Assembly: GCA_003117195.1 (NCBI GenBank)
Contig: BDSI01000029.1
Location: 496,001 to 560,000 of the forward strand
Length of the DNA stretch: 64,000 nucleotides
Origin: Eudorina sp. 2006-703-Eu-15
Taxonomy: Eukaryota > Chlorophyta > Chlorophyceae > Chlamydomonadales > Volvocaceae
Reading direction: 5' to 3'
Position 1 is the stretch's first letter. Every line of letters begins with the position of its first letter. Of the stretch, positions 1-12,330 are shown in pieces. The translations under genes were made by a program, and so were the position numbers. Under the pieces are notes generated by a model that had not been told where the DNA came from, made no database searches, and worked only from the letters and a program-made list of their open reading frames with translations.

Positions 1-1060
1 AGCCCTGCCCAAGGCGCCGCAGTACCCACCCTGCCGCAGCTGCCCCCGCTGCCACCGCTGCCACCGCTGCCACCGCTGTACCCTCAGCTCCCTCAGCAGC
101 CTGTCTCCCTCGCGCAGACAGACCCACCGTCCATTCTGCTGGGGTCGTCAGGCCAGGTGCGCGGCCTGTATGATAACCCGCTACTGTACGGCGTTCACCT
201 ACAGCCGCAAGGGCAGCCATTTCCGCTGCAGCAGCAACAGGCGCAGCAGGCGACTTCACCTGCTTTGTCCAGCGCCGCCGCAACCTCGGAGAGGAACCTC
301 CTGCCCCCTTCCCAGCAGGGGCATGCAGTCCCGTCTGACGCTCATTATCTGGAACAGGGGGACGTACGATTCGGGCGGCCCACAGCGCCGCCGTTGCAGC
401 AGCAGCTTCTACAGCTGCAGCAACAGCAACAGCAACACGTCGTGCAGCAGGTGCATGCTGCGGCGTCGCCGCCTCCACGCCAGGGCGGGGGCCGACAGGT
501 GGGTATCTGTCCGGACACCATCCAGAAACAGGGGGCATCTATTAGTCCGGACATTTATTTTGTTCCTGGTTTCACAAACCCTAGCGACCGCTCCACCTAT
601 TCGTGCGGCGGGCCCCCTGCCGACTTGCACGAGCCGCCGGCTAGGATTCCCCAGCGACCAGGCTTCGAGACAGCGTCCTTCAGGACGACAGTCGTACGAC
701 AGCAGTGTAACGATGTGCGGAACTCTGTCCTCCCCCTCCCTTTCCGCGCTTGCAGGCCAAGTCCCCCCGCGCCAGCTTGGAGGTTAGGTCCCCGGCCATG
801 TCTTTCATGTCCGTGGGGCCCTACGCGGCGACAAGCCAGCAGCTGCCAACCGGCGGTGGCGCTCCCGCGGTCAACGCTGCGGTCACCCTTCGCTCCCCGG
901 CGCTGGATGTGTCCACGGCTGGGGTGACCTTACCCACTGCCTTTGCGCCGCCGCAAGTGGTTGGTCGACCGGGATTACCGCCGCCGCCGCCGCGTCTGCT
1001 ATCGCAGCCGCCAGGGATGTCCTTTTCATTGCAGCAGCAGCAGCAACAGCAGCAGTTCCC

Positions 1061-1101
<41 letters not shown>

Positions 1102-2187
1102 TCCAGCAGCAGTTCCAGCAGCAGTTCCAGCAGCAGCAGCAGCAGTTCCAGCAGCAGCAGCAGCAGCAGTTCCAGCAGCAGCAGCAGCAGCAGTTCCAGC
1201 AGCAGCAGCAGCAGCTGCAGCAGCAGGAGGCGCTACCGCAGGGTGTAGCTCTGCATCCGCGCATCGGCGCCGGTGATGCCGCGGGTGCCCGACCAGCCTC
1301 TCAGCCCGGCGGGTCAATGGGTGCCATCCTCAACATGGACCAGCTTGTCGCACGACAGGTGGGTGGCGGCAGCGCGCATGGCCCATTTTCCCCTGTGCTT
1401 TGCTGTACTGCTGCACGCAACGGCCTCCACCTCACGCTGTTGGTTGGGTTGAAAAGGAAAACTGCCCAAACACATCCAGCCCGGCGACAAACACTTACCA
1501 ACGATAAGTGCCGGTTGGGTGTATGATTGAGGCGAGTCGCCCCGCCGGCGGTCCCAGGCTCCAATGCAGTGAAGCACGGAGCCCATTTGCGGCCATCAGC
1601 CTGCGTTTTGTGAATGACAAAGGGTCACAGTCACTTTGTTAGGCAGCGTGTGTGTGTATGTGTTTAGAATTGTGTGTATGTGTGTATCGTTACATATCTG
1701 CCGGGCCGACGCTGGCCGGGGGCGCTAACCCGCCCCATACGGGAGACCGCCGAAGCACTCTCCCCCGGATACGGGGGAAAGGGGCGTAAGGGGCCTCTGT
1801 CCCCTCGCTCTCAACCAAGGGCGCGCGCCCGATCCCTGAGGATCGGTGACAGCTGTGCCCCCTCAAGGGATTGGGCGGAAGCCCATCCCGGGCGGTCTGC
1901 GCCTCGCAGTCCGCTGTTCAACCTCCTCAAGTCCTTGCAGCACCCAGGGCGCGTTCCTCAGCAATTCGGAGGCGCGCCCCTGCCCGGTGCGGTAAAACTA
2001 GCCTGGTCTCGCGTCCCAACCTAATCGTACTAACTAGGGTTGCACCCTCCGGCAGGCCTGCCCGCCCAGCTGAGTCCCAGCGGGGCGTCTCGCACGCGTC
2101 AGGCCTTGTTGGGTCCGGATATGCAGTCGGGCGCTCCATGATGGGGCTATGATTTGCACAAGGCAGCACATCACCACGTGTGTGTGT

Positions 2188-2229
<42 letters not shown>

Positions 2230-4295
2230 AGCGAGGAAACCTGGCCGTGTGCCCCACACAAACCGAAATATCATTACGGCGTTTCTCGCGGTGTGTTTGT
2301 ACTTGTGTGTTCTTCGGTGGGTAGGCAGCGCCAATAATTCCTTCAGGCGCGCGGCGCCGTCCATGGAATGGTTAAAGCGTACAGGGTCGCAGGCCTTGGG
2401 TATGAGCGCGATGGTGGGTCTATCGCTGTGCCGTGCAGGTATGGGAGACCACGGCGGCCGTTTCCCGCAGTCAGCGGATGAGCAACAGCAGCATCGCGAC
2501 CGTGGGTCCCTCCCGAGGTCCGCCGCCCTCGCCGGGACTCATGCCGCCGCAGCCTCCCCTGGCCTCGGCCGCCGGAACGGTCCAGCGGGGCCCCTTCGGC
2601 GGCGGCGGCGGCGGCGGTTGGGCGAATGCTACCCTGCCGATGTCCCTAGGTCCGACCATCGGCGCCGCCGCGACAATCAGCGCAGCCACACTTGCCGCAC
2701 AGGTCACAAGTACGACGACGTACGGCAACAACGATCCTCGCAATAGCTGGACATCGGGGCTTCCGGCGGTTGGCGACCAGCAACCGCCACCGGCGGCAGT
2801 TGGTGCGCCACCCCTGGGTTCCGCCGCCTTTGTCGCTGAGCCCTCGCCCGCCTGGGGTGCATTGGCGGCTGTGGGACCCCTCAGCCCCCCAGCAGGCGGA
2901 TTTTCAGGGCTGTACGGCGGCGGTGGCGGCGGCGGTTTAAGAGACGGGTTCGGCGGTGGAGACGGCCCGGGCGGTGGCGGAGCGGGGCGCGTTCCGCTGG
3001 CGGGTGTTGCTGCCGCCCTGTCCACCGCCACCTCGCACCAGCAATTCCTATCACAGCAGCAGTTGCTACAGCCGCCGCCGCTGCTGGTGCCCCAGCAGGT
3101 ACAGCTAGAGCAACAGCAGCAGCATCAGCAGCAGCAAGGCAACTTGATGCAGCAGAGACCGGTGCCCAACCACGCAGCCCAGAGGTCGTCCCGGCTGTTG
3201 CGCATTCCGCCGCCGCACCCTCGGCCGTCGCCGCTACTGCGGCTCAGCTCCAGCGACACAATCGGCAGCCTGGCTCCCGCTTCGCCGTACGACAGCAGTA
3301 CGGCAGCCTCGCAGTTCATGTCCATCTCTCTACAGCCGCTGCCAGGAGTCAGCGCCGGCGGAAACCTTTCGGGGTTCCAAGAATTGTCTCTCCAACAGCA
3401 GCAGCAGCAGCAGCAGCTGCTGCTGATTCAGGGCCAGCTTGGCCTTGGTGCCGCCAGCTTGGGCGGCAGCGCCGGCGGCAGCATCGGTGGCACCGGCCTG
3501 TACGACATCACGGGCGGCAGTCCCGCCATTGCCCGATATCCTGCGGAACCAGGTCAATCCCTCGCACTGCCACCGCCAACACGGCCGACGTCCGGAGCGG
3601 CGTTACCCGGGCCGTCCGGGATGACGTCACCGCTACAGCTCCCGTCGCCCCTGGCGGTATCCTTCGCTGCTACAGCCGCAGCAAGCGAGGGCGCCTTTGC
3701 GGCAGCTCTGGAAGGGACAGCCGTAGCCGCATGGCCGGGAGGTAGCGCGCCGTCTCCGGCAGTATGGGCTAGCCTCCAACAACAATTTCAGCAGCAACAG
3801 CAGCTACAGCAGCAGCTACAGCAGCAGCAGCTACAGCAGCAGCAGCTACAGCAACAGCTGCAGCAGCAGCTACAATTGCCGACCGGCTGGGGCGGCTCAT
3901 CCGTGCTGGGCGCCTGGCCACAGGTGCAGCAGCAGCCGCCACTGCCGCTACTGCCGCAACCGCAACAATACCAGCCGCAAGAGCATCGAGAGACAGGACC
4001 AGGGAATGTGCAGGCACCTGCGACAGCGGATCATTCTAGAGGTCCGTACGACATGGTTGTTGATCCGAGTGCCGTTGTCGACAGCGCCGACGGCGACGCC
4101 GGGGCGGACGCCAGCGGCATGCAAGTTGAGGGCGAGGGGCAGGCGGGCGGCGTGGCTCCGATGCGGACCCAGCGGGTCAGTGACGGCAGTCCGCTACAGG
4201 CCGACGTGTCCTTTCTTGTGGGTATGGATAGCGGCAGTAGCAACGGTAGCCGCGGGGCCGTAGCAGGTGGCGACGGCGGCGACGGCGGCGGCTAA
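1..4295 (+). CDS. Gln/Gly/Pro-rich low-complexity protein of unknown function, 3' part (last three exons)
   Basis: Three exons join in phase 0: 1-498 (open at the window edge), 756-1358 and 2439-4295, each with GT-AG borders; the stop is TAA at 4293-4295. Together they encode about 985 residues. The first exon opens with Leu-Pro-Pro repeats and a short polyGln run. The second carries long interrupted polyGln tracts (roughly 1030-1225) split by single Phe residues. The third is rich in Gly, Ala, Pro and Gln, with more Gln blocks near 3110-3140, 3395-3420 and 3780-3870, and ends in an acidic then Gly/Asp-rich tail. No folded domain, signal peptide or membrane segment is visible. Such composition is common in volvocine regulatory and RNA-binding proteins, but the diagnostic domain, if there is one, must lie upstream of the window. 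The function is unknown. Confidence 0.7.
1031..1225 (+). repeat. CAG trinucleotide tracts interrupted by TTC, coding for polyGln/Phe
   Basis: Long runs of CAG are broken at intervals by TTC or CCG. They lie inside the second visible exon of the Gln-rich gene and read as polyGln blocks separated by single Phe residues. The near-perfect codon identity suggests recent slippage expansion. All the cysteine- or serine-rich ORFs on other frames here are shadows. Confidence 0.9.
1451..1502 (+). repeat. Dispersed ~50 bp repeat, copy A
   Basis: This stretch, in the intron after the second exon of the Gln-rich gene, is closely similar to 40881-40930 in an intron of the TmcB-like gene. The shared core includes CCCAGCCCGGCGACAAA-like sequence (ATCCAGCCC in this copy) followed by ACTTACCAAC. 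It is probably a fragment of a dispersed mobile element. Confidence 0.6.
2180..2228 (+). repeat. TG microsatellite ending in TTTAG
   Basis: A TG dinucleotide tract, slightly imperfect at its start, lies in the intron before the last exon of the Gln-rich gene. It ends in TGTTTAG, a junction seen next to other TG tracts in the window. Confidence 0.85.
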
Positions 4296-5691
4296 TCCCC
4301 GGGGACTTTCTTTGGCGTTGCTTTTCATGGCCGCCCGCCGCCCTTACCGTTCCGTCCGAGTCCTGGGAGGTGGATGGACGATGGCGGGCCGCCGAGGGGC
4401 AGAGATTCGGACGGGCAATGGCCGGCGTCATCCTTTAGGTACAAATGTGATTTTATAACTGCAGGCCCCTATCCGCCTTTGCGTCCCCGCACCTTGCATG
4501 GGCTGGGAGAACCCTCCTGGCCGACCAGATCAAGTCAGGTCAGGTCAGGTCCTCATCAGCATCACCATCTCCGCTCGTGTCCCTCGGCTGCGCCTTCCGA
4601 GTATCGGCGCGGGGGCATCCATCCAACCGCCAGCTGTGAGGGAACAGGATGGGCAACGGCATGGTCGTGCAGTACGTACGGCTTGCCCTCCACCTAGTTA
4701 CCCCGGTTACGGCCATGACGCACGGACGCACGTTAGTTCTCTTGATTATATTGCCCACGCGCATGTCTGGTTGCTCCCACGTACGGTCGAAGACCTAACT
4801 AACTATCTAATTAGGTTTCCTCCTGAAGTACACTTGCAGCAGAGAGACATGCGTGAGCTATCTATGTGCGACTGTGCCCTCCCCATTATTTGCGCGATTT
4901 GGGGAGGGACCAGCCCGAGGGAGTCGTCTGTGTATACGTGTTGAGTGTCACTGGAAACTGAGCCGGTAGGGTACGCATGCGTGTGGGTATGTGCGTGTGG
5001 GTATGTGCGTTCGTGACCGCGTGTGTGTTGGCGAGCGTGGCACTCGCACGCACGCACACGCGCACGCACACGTACGTTACGCTCACCGGCAAGCAGGATG
5101 ATGCATATTCGTTCGCGCCGTGGGACTGCAAGTACGCTGCTGAAGAACTGCCCATTCAGCGATCCGCACACTTTATCTGGTAGGGCCGCTTCGCCGCTCC
5201 GATGACCGGGCGCTGGTTGCTGCTTGATTGGGCGCAGGACCGCCTTGCTGCTGGCTCAGCGGGGCCCGCTGCTGAGCAGCATTTGGTACCCCGACGAAAG
5301 TAGCAGTAGGGGATGTGGGGATAAGGGGGAGCCTGGCTCTCACCCACAGGCCACTGCATATATGAAATGTGATATTACGTGTTGCGGGGTGCGGTTTGTT
5401 GGCGACGGGCAAGCGGCAGGGCTGCCGGCACTCGGCTTCACTCACCTCTCACCTTCTCGACAGGGCGGGTCAGGAGGACTGGGGCTACGGGCGCGGGCTT
5501 CCCTTGTCATCAGGCAGCAGGGGACTTGTCAGGGCGGTACGAGTGCCGTACAGATAGTCAAACACCCGGCGCGTGCCCAGTGATAAATGCCATAGATTCA
5601 TATCTGTTGCAGATGAAGGTTCTTTTGCCAGAGCAGCATCACATGGCGAATTGTTCTGTGTGCCCCTAGCTACATGAAGTCATTCTCGCGC

Positions 5692-5693
<2 letters not shown>

Positions 5694-5765
<72 letters not shown>
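5694..5765 (+). repeat. (TG)n microsatellite
   Basis: An almost pure TG tract of about 72 bp lies in intergenic DNA. It produces spurious polyCys-Val and polyThr-His ORFs on the two strands. Confidence 0.95.
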
Positions 5766-5766
<1 letters not shown>

Positions 5767-7632
5767 GACTGTCTGTCGGTCTGTCGGCAGAGCAGGAGTG
5801 CGTGACATGCGTGTATGTGTGTATTTGCGGGGGAAGGAGAAGGGCGTGAGGGCCGCATCCCCCCTTGCTCGACCTAGCTCACTCGCGCGTTCTGAAGAAG
5901 TACGGCGGTGGCGCCATCTCGTCAAATCTCTTGCACTTTAGAGGAGTCTGGAGGCCAGGTTATTAGGCCTCCGGGGCTTCAGTCAGCTCCTGGATGGGTT
6001 GTTCGAGCGGCCAGCACGCGTGTGTATGTGTGATTATGTTGCGTGTGTGTGTAAGTCAAAGTCTCCTCCGGTGGTACGACAATTGCGTGACATATATTGC
6101 CTGTCTAGATGTGTGGGGGGGAGGAGGTGTCGGGGGTTGTATCGTTACATATCTGACCCGGTGTGTTGTCATTCGAAAGGCCAGGCAGGAGTGCCGTGCG
6201 TGATATGCAATGGCCATGGCAGTGCCCAGCGGTTGCCGGTGGTTAGGTGGTTGCGTGGCTGGTTGGGTGCGTACCGGTAATCTGTGAACGGTGGGTCGGC
6301 AGCGAGTGCGTGTCGCATGTTAGCGGGCTCGCATGTTGTGTGCGCGGGCTGTTCACGGGCAAACTATTTTGGGATGCCGCGGAAAGGACGGCGTCACAGA
6401 GGGCGCGGGGAATCACGTGCGCGCGCGGCTGGCCAGCTCCCCGATTGAATAGGTGCGGTGGCAGTACTGTAGTACGACAGTTCAACACGCGGATGGTACG
6501 ACAGCGCGGCCACAGTAGCTTGCCGGTGTTCACGCCCCATTATTGTTCTGCCCTGGAACGAAGCCGTACGGGCACGACAACTACTACTGTCGCTGCCAAG
6601 GCTTCTACTGACATCGCCGCTCAGGGTTCCTGCTAGCTGCTGATGCTGCTGTTGCTGCTGCTGTTGCTATCGTTCTGTTGTTGTTCTGCTGTTGCTTGTT
6701 TGCTTACGCTATCGTCGGGCTGTGCGGGATGGGGGTCCTCGGGTGGTTTGCGTCGCAGGGTCTCCAGCAGGGAGCTGCGACGGTGGGTCCGGCCGCACCG
6801 CTAGGATGCGTCTCGAGCAGATCGTGCCAACAGATATTGACGCCGCCAGGGCAGGAACACACTTGAATTACAATGACGACGAATATGGTTTTTGCGTTGC
6901 CCTCCAGTGATATCATCAACATGCGCTGTCCCACGGCCCTTCGCCCCCGATACCTGGCGCGTTGAACGAAGAGATGCCTTTTCGCTCGGGTGCCTGGCGC
7001 GTTGAAGGCATCCAAAGCTCACCGCTGTACCTCTTGACACCTCAGGCTCGGGGGGCTTGGTGCCATGATTGACGGTGCGTGTGCGTGTGTGTGTGTGTAT
7101 ATGTGTGTGCGTGCGTGCGGGTTTGAATAAGCGGGAAAACATGATGCGGTGTATGTGGACGTGGAATGGGGTGGAGGATGACGGCCGATTTTCCAGGAAT
7201 GAGCGGCCGAAGAGCAGTGTACGGCATCTTAGAAAGGTACTTGCACCGCCGCTGCGAGCGACCGTACGTGTGCGCTGGGTACTGTACGGAGCTCCGCTCT
7301 CGACAGTTGTAAGAAGGGTAGGCAGGGGGACGCGGCGCGTTGTTCCGGCAACACCCGCGCCTGCCGCAAGATGCCTATCTAGTTGTGCGGGCACTGGGTC
7401 AACATGGGGGGTTGCTGCACAAAGCTCCTGCTCGGACGGGGATGGGGGTGTGCGCATCCCCGCCATTCATTTAGGCTCTATGAGGGCCCGAAATCTGAAG
7501 GGCCGGTCGATGCTGGTTGTATTCGACTTCAATATATTCATTGCAAGCTATGCTGTGATCCTTGTTAGTTATATGTAGCCTCTGGGGCTGTCGGGAAACT
7601 AGGCGTTGTATTTCCTGACATCGCTTTTGTTT

Positions 7633-7686
7633 CCGGTCGGATGCGACCCGCGGGCTGGTCCGGTCGGATGCGACCCGCGGGCTGGT
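7633..7686 (+). repeat. 27-bp perfect tandem duplication
   Basis: Two adjacent identical units begin with CCGGTCGGATGCGACCCG, at 7633-7659 and 7660-7686. Confidence 0.85.
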
Positions 7687-8685
7687 CGACGCAACACGCG
7701 TCACGGGCGGGGCCCGCTCAGCAAGGCCGCGGATGTGGTGGTTGTAGCGTCATGGCAGTTTTAGAGGTAGGAAGAGGTGTACCGTCGCCGACGTCTCGGC
7801 GTACGTATGAAAGGGCATCGTGGGGGCGGTACCGCTGGCTAGCTGAGGCGGTAATCAAATGCGTAACGCTGACTTGGAGGATGGGACCGTCAGGCAAGTT
7901 GATGTCGTCGGTACCTCCTCAGAGCTGCGCTGCTTCTGATCAGGTGGTCTTGGCAGTTGCGGCTGGGGTTGCGGTTGCCGCTGCGGTTGTTTGTGCCACT
8001 CATGATTTCGCTGGTGGCTATGGTTCCGGTGGCGGACGCCAGATTCCACCCCAGGTAACACGCGTGGGCCGTGATGCTGCTTTGCATGGTGGAGAGGGTG
8101 TGGTCACTGTCGTTCCCGCCCGGCGGGAGCAGGCGGCCTCTGTTGCCGCCCCCGTCGATGGTGTGTTTAGAAATGTGTGTGTGTGTGTGTGCGCACAGCT
8201 GTGAGCCCTCATCAAGCACGTGCATAAGACATCAAATCAATAGGATACCATATATGGTGTGTCCGTGTTCGGTCTCAGATGCCTTCACGGGCTTGTTTCG
8301 TCTGTTGGTGGATGTGGATAAGTAGGTCGCCCCCCCCCCATTTTCGTACCCGGTAGCCACTTCATTCGAGGGATGCGATCAGTAGCCGCTCCGGGGGAAA
8401 CACTGGTGCACGCTGTGAAGAGTGCGCGCGGCTCCTTGCGCCACTCATCTACGTGCGCTGGTGCGGTTTTTCATGCGTACGTGCCTGGGTTTCGCCTGCG
8501 GCTTTCGGCAGGTTGGAGCCTCAAGCTCTTGAGCAGCAGCTGCGGCGGCGGAAACACATCGCGCTTGGCGATATGGCGGCACTCACGGACGAGTTGGGCC
8601 CATGGAGGCGGATGCGTGCGTGCCGGGGTCTTGGTCTGTTGGCCTGCACTAAGAGTCGGCAGGACGGGCCGGCACCGATCCTCCC

Positions 8686-8721
8686 TGCACGTGCTCGCGA
8701 CCTTGCACGTGCTCGCGACCT
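8686..8721 (+). repeat. 18-bp tandem duplication
   Basis: Two adjacent copies of TGCACGTGCTCGCGACCT lie in intergenic DNA. A short GGGCCACCACCGC duplication follows about 80 bp downstream. Confidence 0.8.
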
Positions 8722-11546
8722 TGCATCCGTGTCGGCGTGTGCATGTGTGCGTCGGCCGCTCCGGGTAGGGCCCCCGGCGGGTGCGGCATTCCATCCGGCG
8801 CGGCGGGCCACCACCGCGGGCCACCACCGCGGGCACAAGCATGTGATTCATCCCCACCCACCTGCACGGGCTGCCGGGCAGGACAGGCCTGCTCGCGTGT
8901 GCGCTTCAGTTTAGCGACAGGCAAATGGTGCTTCCAAGGCGATCCGAGGCTTCGTTCCTCAGAGGAAAGTGCGCGCGCGTCCCGGCGTCAGCCCCCTGCC
9001 TTGCCTCCCAGGGCGGGGCCGCATGGTTCGCGCGTGTGCAGGGGGTGTCGGGGCGTGTTCCGGATCAGTGCATCCGCGCTCGGGGCCCCTCGAATGGACC
9101 CCGCTAGAGAAGGGCCACACCCGTGTGACTGCTGTTTCTGTGTGTAGTCGAGGTCTTTCTTGTGTGTGAGCATGTGCGTGTGTGGCGCAGCGGGGGTTCG
9201 TGCTGGTCTGTAAGGCGTGCCCGCCACCGATGCCGCACGTGATTGGCTTGTGTCTGACAGGAAGGCTGGTCGGACGCGCGCCATGACGGCCGTACTGCCG
9301 CGGCGCGTACGGCACACGCACTGCGCCTGGCGCCGATGTCACCTGGCTGTCCTAATCAGGGCTCCCGCCGCACAGTGTCTTCATCCGCCTTCATCCCACG
9401 TCGTTCGTCCGGGACGTCTGCATCTACGTAGGTGACAACGGGCAGCCGTCAGCGCAATAGCAACTCAATTTTGGTTACTTTAATTGTCAACGTGTTGTGG
9501 ACGTGAGTCAATAGACAAGGCTGGAATTCGCCCTGTGTTGACGGAGGGGCGACTGAGCTCATTGCAATGAAGGAGCCGCTCGTTGGCTGGTCTGTTGCTG
9601 CTGGTGCCGCGGCTGGGTCCCTGGGCCCGCGTGCACCGCACAGAAACAAGGCGGTGATAAACGTAGGACGGCAAGAGGAGACGTTTTATGCCATCCCGGG
9701 GATAGCACGGATTAGTTGAATTTGATGCGTGGGACGTACGTTTCACGAATGTCGTACTGGGCGCCAGTCTGGCGGTCGCAAGGCGGCATATGGGTTGGGG
9801 CGGTTTGTGGCGGCATGCATGTTGCGCGTTCTCATTTTGATACATCTTTCCGCGAAAAGCTGGGTGGTGCTGGGCGGAGTTCCAGGGAAAGAAATAAGCC
9901 AGGCCCGCCCCACATGCGCTGCTGGCGGGCCTTCCAAGCTCCACACACGATCGTGGCCATGGACAGCGCGAGGGGGAGTCGCACCTCTCCCCCCTAGAGT
10001 TCATACCCCTGCCGTTCTCGCAGACATGTATGTGTTGATATTCGTTAGCAAACGTCGTTTGTGCGTTGCCTAGCCAGGAGAACTCTCGATTTAGATTGTC
10101 ATTGGCCAAACATCATTCTTGAAGCATTGGCGGAAACCTGCCGGTACTCCGCAAGTGCAGGTAGTCGACATACGCTAGCCCCGTTCTTCATGGCTCTGCT
10201 CGGCACCGGGCTTGCGAGGTCGCGACGCGGCCCAGACGGCTTCGTCGAGCAAAGCAGGCGCTGCTGGCGGTGGAGACGGCGGCGGCGGTGGTTGGCGCAG
10301 TGGACCGTGTTGTCCGTGTGTGTGCAATGCGCCTGCAACGCAGGGCAAGGCGAAGTAGTGCTGTATGTGAAGGTTGCGCAGTCGGCAGGCGTGGGTGGCC
10401 GATGGCGGGCCGCTGCCAGGTCCGTACCTGACCGGAGAGAAGAAGGGCAGCGGATGGGATGGGACCCCGCAGGCGCAAGAAATTACGGTCCACGAGCGCC
10501 ACGCCAGCAAGACTGGGTGCCCAGTGTGCAAGATGTAACACAATCCGAGGGCTGTAGGCGCCCGCAGCAACGTCGAGGGCTCAGTCTCCCGCCCTGACGT
10601 CGGCTGCGGAGCTGCGGTGCACAGCAGCGCAACCCCTCCCGCCCTCGTGCAACGCACCTGGTCTTCGGTGTCGCATGGGCCGGCGGGGTCATCCTTGGCG
10701 GGCCCCTGACCCCAACGGCTCTACCGCGAAGTGGTCCCAGTCTCGGACGCACTCCTCGCCGTGGTTCGCTTCACCCTTCGGACGCGCACGCCACCCCGCA
10801 TGCTGCACCATGCTCGGTCTGCGCCTATGCGCAATGAACCTCTCTCCCGTGGCTTTTACTGCATCGTGGGTGTCTCAACGAGAGGTGTGTTCAGCTGTGC
10901 AGCAAGCAGGGGGCGGGCGGCGCGGGGCGGCCTGCGCTGCCTGGACCCTCCAGCAGGTCAGCGCGCACTCAGCAGCACCCGGCTGGCTCGCTGAAAGTGC
11001 AGCTCGGTCCCTCGACCTCGGGAGGCACGGTACCGTAATCTCAGGCCGTTTCCGAAATTCCGTTACAGCCAGCCGCCGCCACAGCCTTCGCGCGTCTACA
11101 CGGTCGGCGGCCACTGTGCGGCTTCCCTCTACGCGCGAGGCCGCGAGAGGGGCTAAGAAGGCCGTCCGCAGAGGACCAAGCCACCATGGCAGCACACAGG
11201 AGGCGCCATGATGGCATCCCTGAAGCAGCTTTCCGAGGAACTCGACCCGCCCCTGCTGGCCCAAGCCACGCACCGGGGCGACCGGCCACGACCCAGGCCA
11301 CCAGCTCCCCATGCGGCAGTGCCACAGATCATGTCCTGTATGTCGTGTTCCGCACACTCACGCGCGCTGTACGCCATTTGCACGGCACCACACGTCAAGC
11401 ACGAGTTAACAACGCTGGGCCAGATGACCGCCGCGTGGTCCGCAGGGCGCTTGGGATGGGGCGCGGCGCGCCGTTTCCTCTCTTAACACGAGGGCGACGT
11501 TAAGCTGTCCGCTTCCGCTTCCACCGCGCGGTGCGTCTAAATTCAA

Positions 11547-11551
11547 TTACA
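11547..11551 (-). terminator. Candidate TGTAA poly(A) signal for ODA16
   Basis: The plus strand reads TTACA, so the minus strand has TGTAA, the usual volvocine polyadenylation signal. It lies about 780 nt downstream of the ODA16 stop, and I saw no closer copy. It is a five-base motif, so the assignment is weak. Confidence 0.3.
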
Positions 11552-12330
11552 CACCACGCTCGACGCCATCGCTCTTACTGCAGGCGCCGTCGAGTCTCAT
11601 CCCCGGCTGCCACCTACAACGGCTCGCTCGCCCGCCCGCCCGCCCGCCCTCCCGCGCGTCAGGCCCCCTATGCTTTCCCGCATGCCGCCTAACCCGCATG
11701 CCGTGCCACTCGAGCAGGCCCGGCCCGAGGCCCTAGCGTACCGCACATGCCACCACACCCCCACACTGCCAGACATGTACAAGTAGCACCGTGGACTTGC
11801 TGTGCGCCTGCCCCGATCCCGTGCGCCCCAGAGCGCCTTCACCCGCAGTAACCTCTCAGCACATCGAACCACGCCTCCTGCCTTTTTGTCGCCCCCATAA
11901 CATAGCTCCCTTCCCTTAGCCGCCGCTCATGGTCGCGCCTTCACCGTGCTGTGCAGGTTCTTCTTTAATGACTGAACCCGCGCATACGGGCCCACGCAAC
12001 CAGACAGTCCGGCGCGTGGCAGTGAGGCTTGTTCTTGGTTAAAATCCACACGTGCGCGCGGCCGCGACGGTGCGCGGTACGAGGTCCCGTTGGCTGGCGG
12101 ACCACGATTGACTCTTGTCCTAACCGTGCGGCTGGGCCCCTGGCCCGTGGCCCAAGTAGTCAGGCTCCCCTTGCAGCGTCCACTTGCTGCAGTGCGCCAA
12201 GTGGTACTTCCGCCGCCGCCACGAAGGTGCCGGCCGCTGTCGTTACGCCCCATGCGCAGCTGACAGGGACGCCGCTTGCCTCCTGCCAAAATCCGTCCCC
12301 AACCGCCCCGCGTGCGCCGTGGAGGAGTGT

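Larger units (their letters stand above)
4296..12330. other. 8 kb stretch without a convincing gene
   Basis: The ORFs here are short, lack consistent splice context, and on both strands resemble random open frames in GC-rich DNA. The start should hold the 3' UTR of the Gln-rich gene, though I see no TGTAA poly(A) signal in the first 1.7 kb. The right end should hold the 3' UTR of ODA16 on the minus strand. TG tracts, a 27-bp and an 18-bp tandem duplication, and an 18-bp sequence at 6138-6155 that matches 1683-1700 are present. I saw no tRNA or rRNA genes. Confidence 0.5.

Noticed and set aside
821..1317. PolyCys and polyAla ORFs on the minus strand and polySer ORF on the plus strand
   Set aside because: They are other-frame readings of the CAG tracts inside the Gln-rich exon.
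1690..2040. Possible structured RNA in GC-rich, palindrome-prone block
   Set aside because: Several short inverted repeats are visible but no known RNA fold or conserved tRNA/rRNA motif; kept only as a possible repeat.
9480..10109. 209-residue minus-strand ORF
   Set aside because: No domain, no splice context and no coding-like codon pattern; treated as chance.
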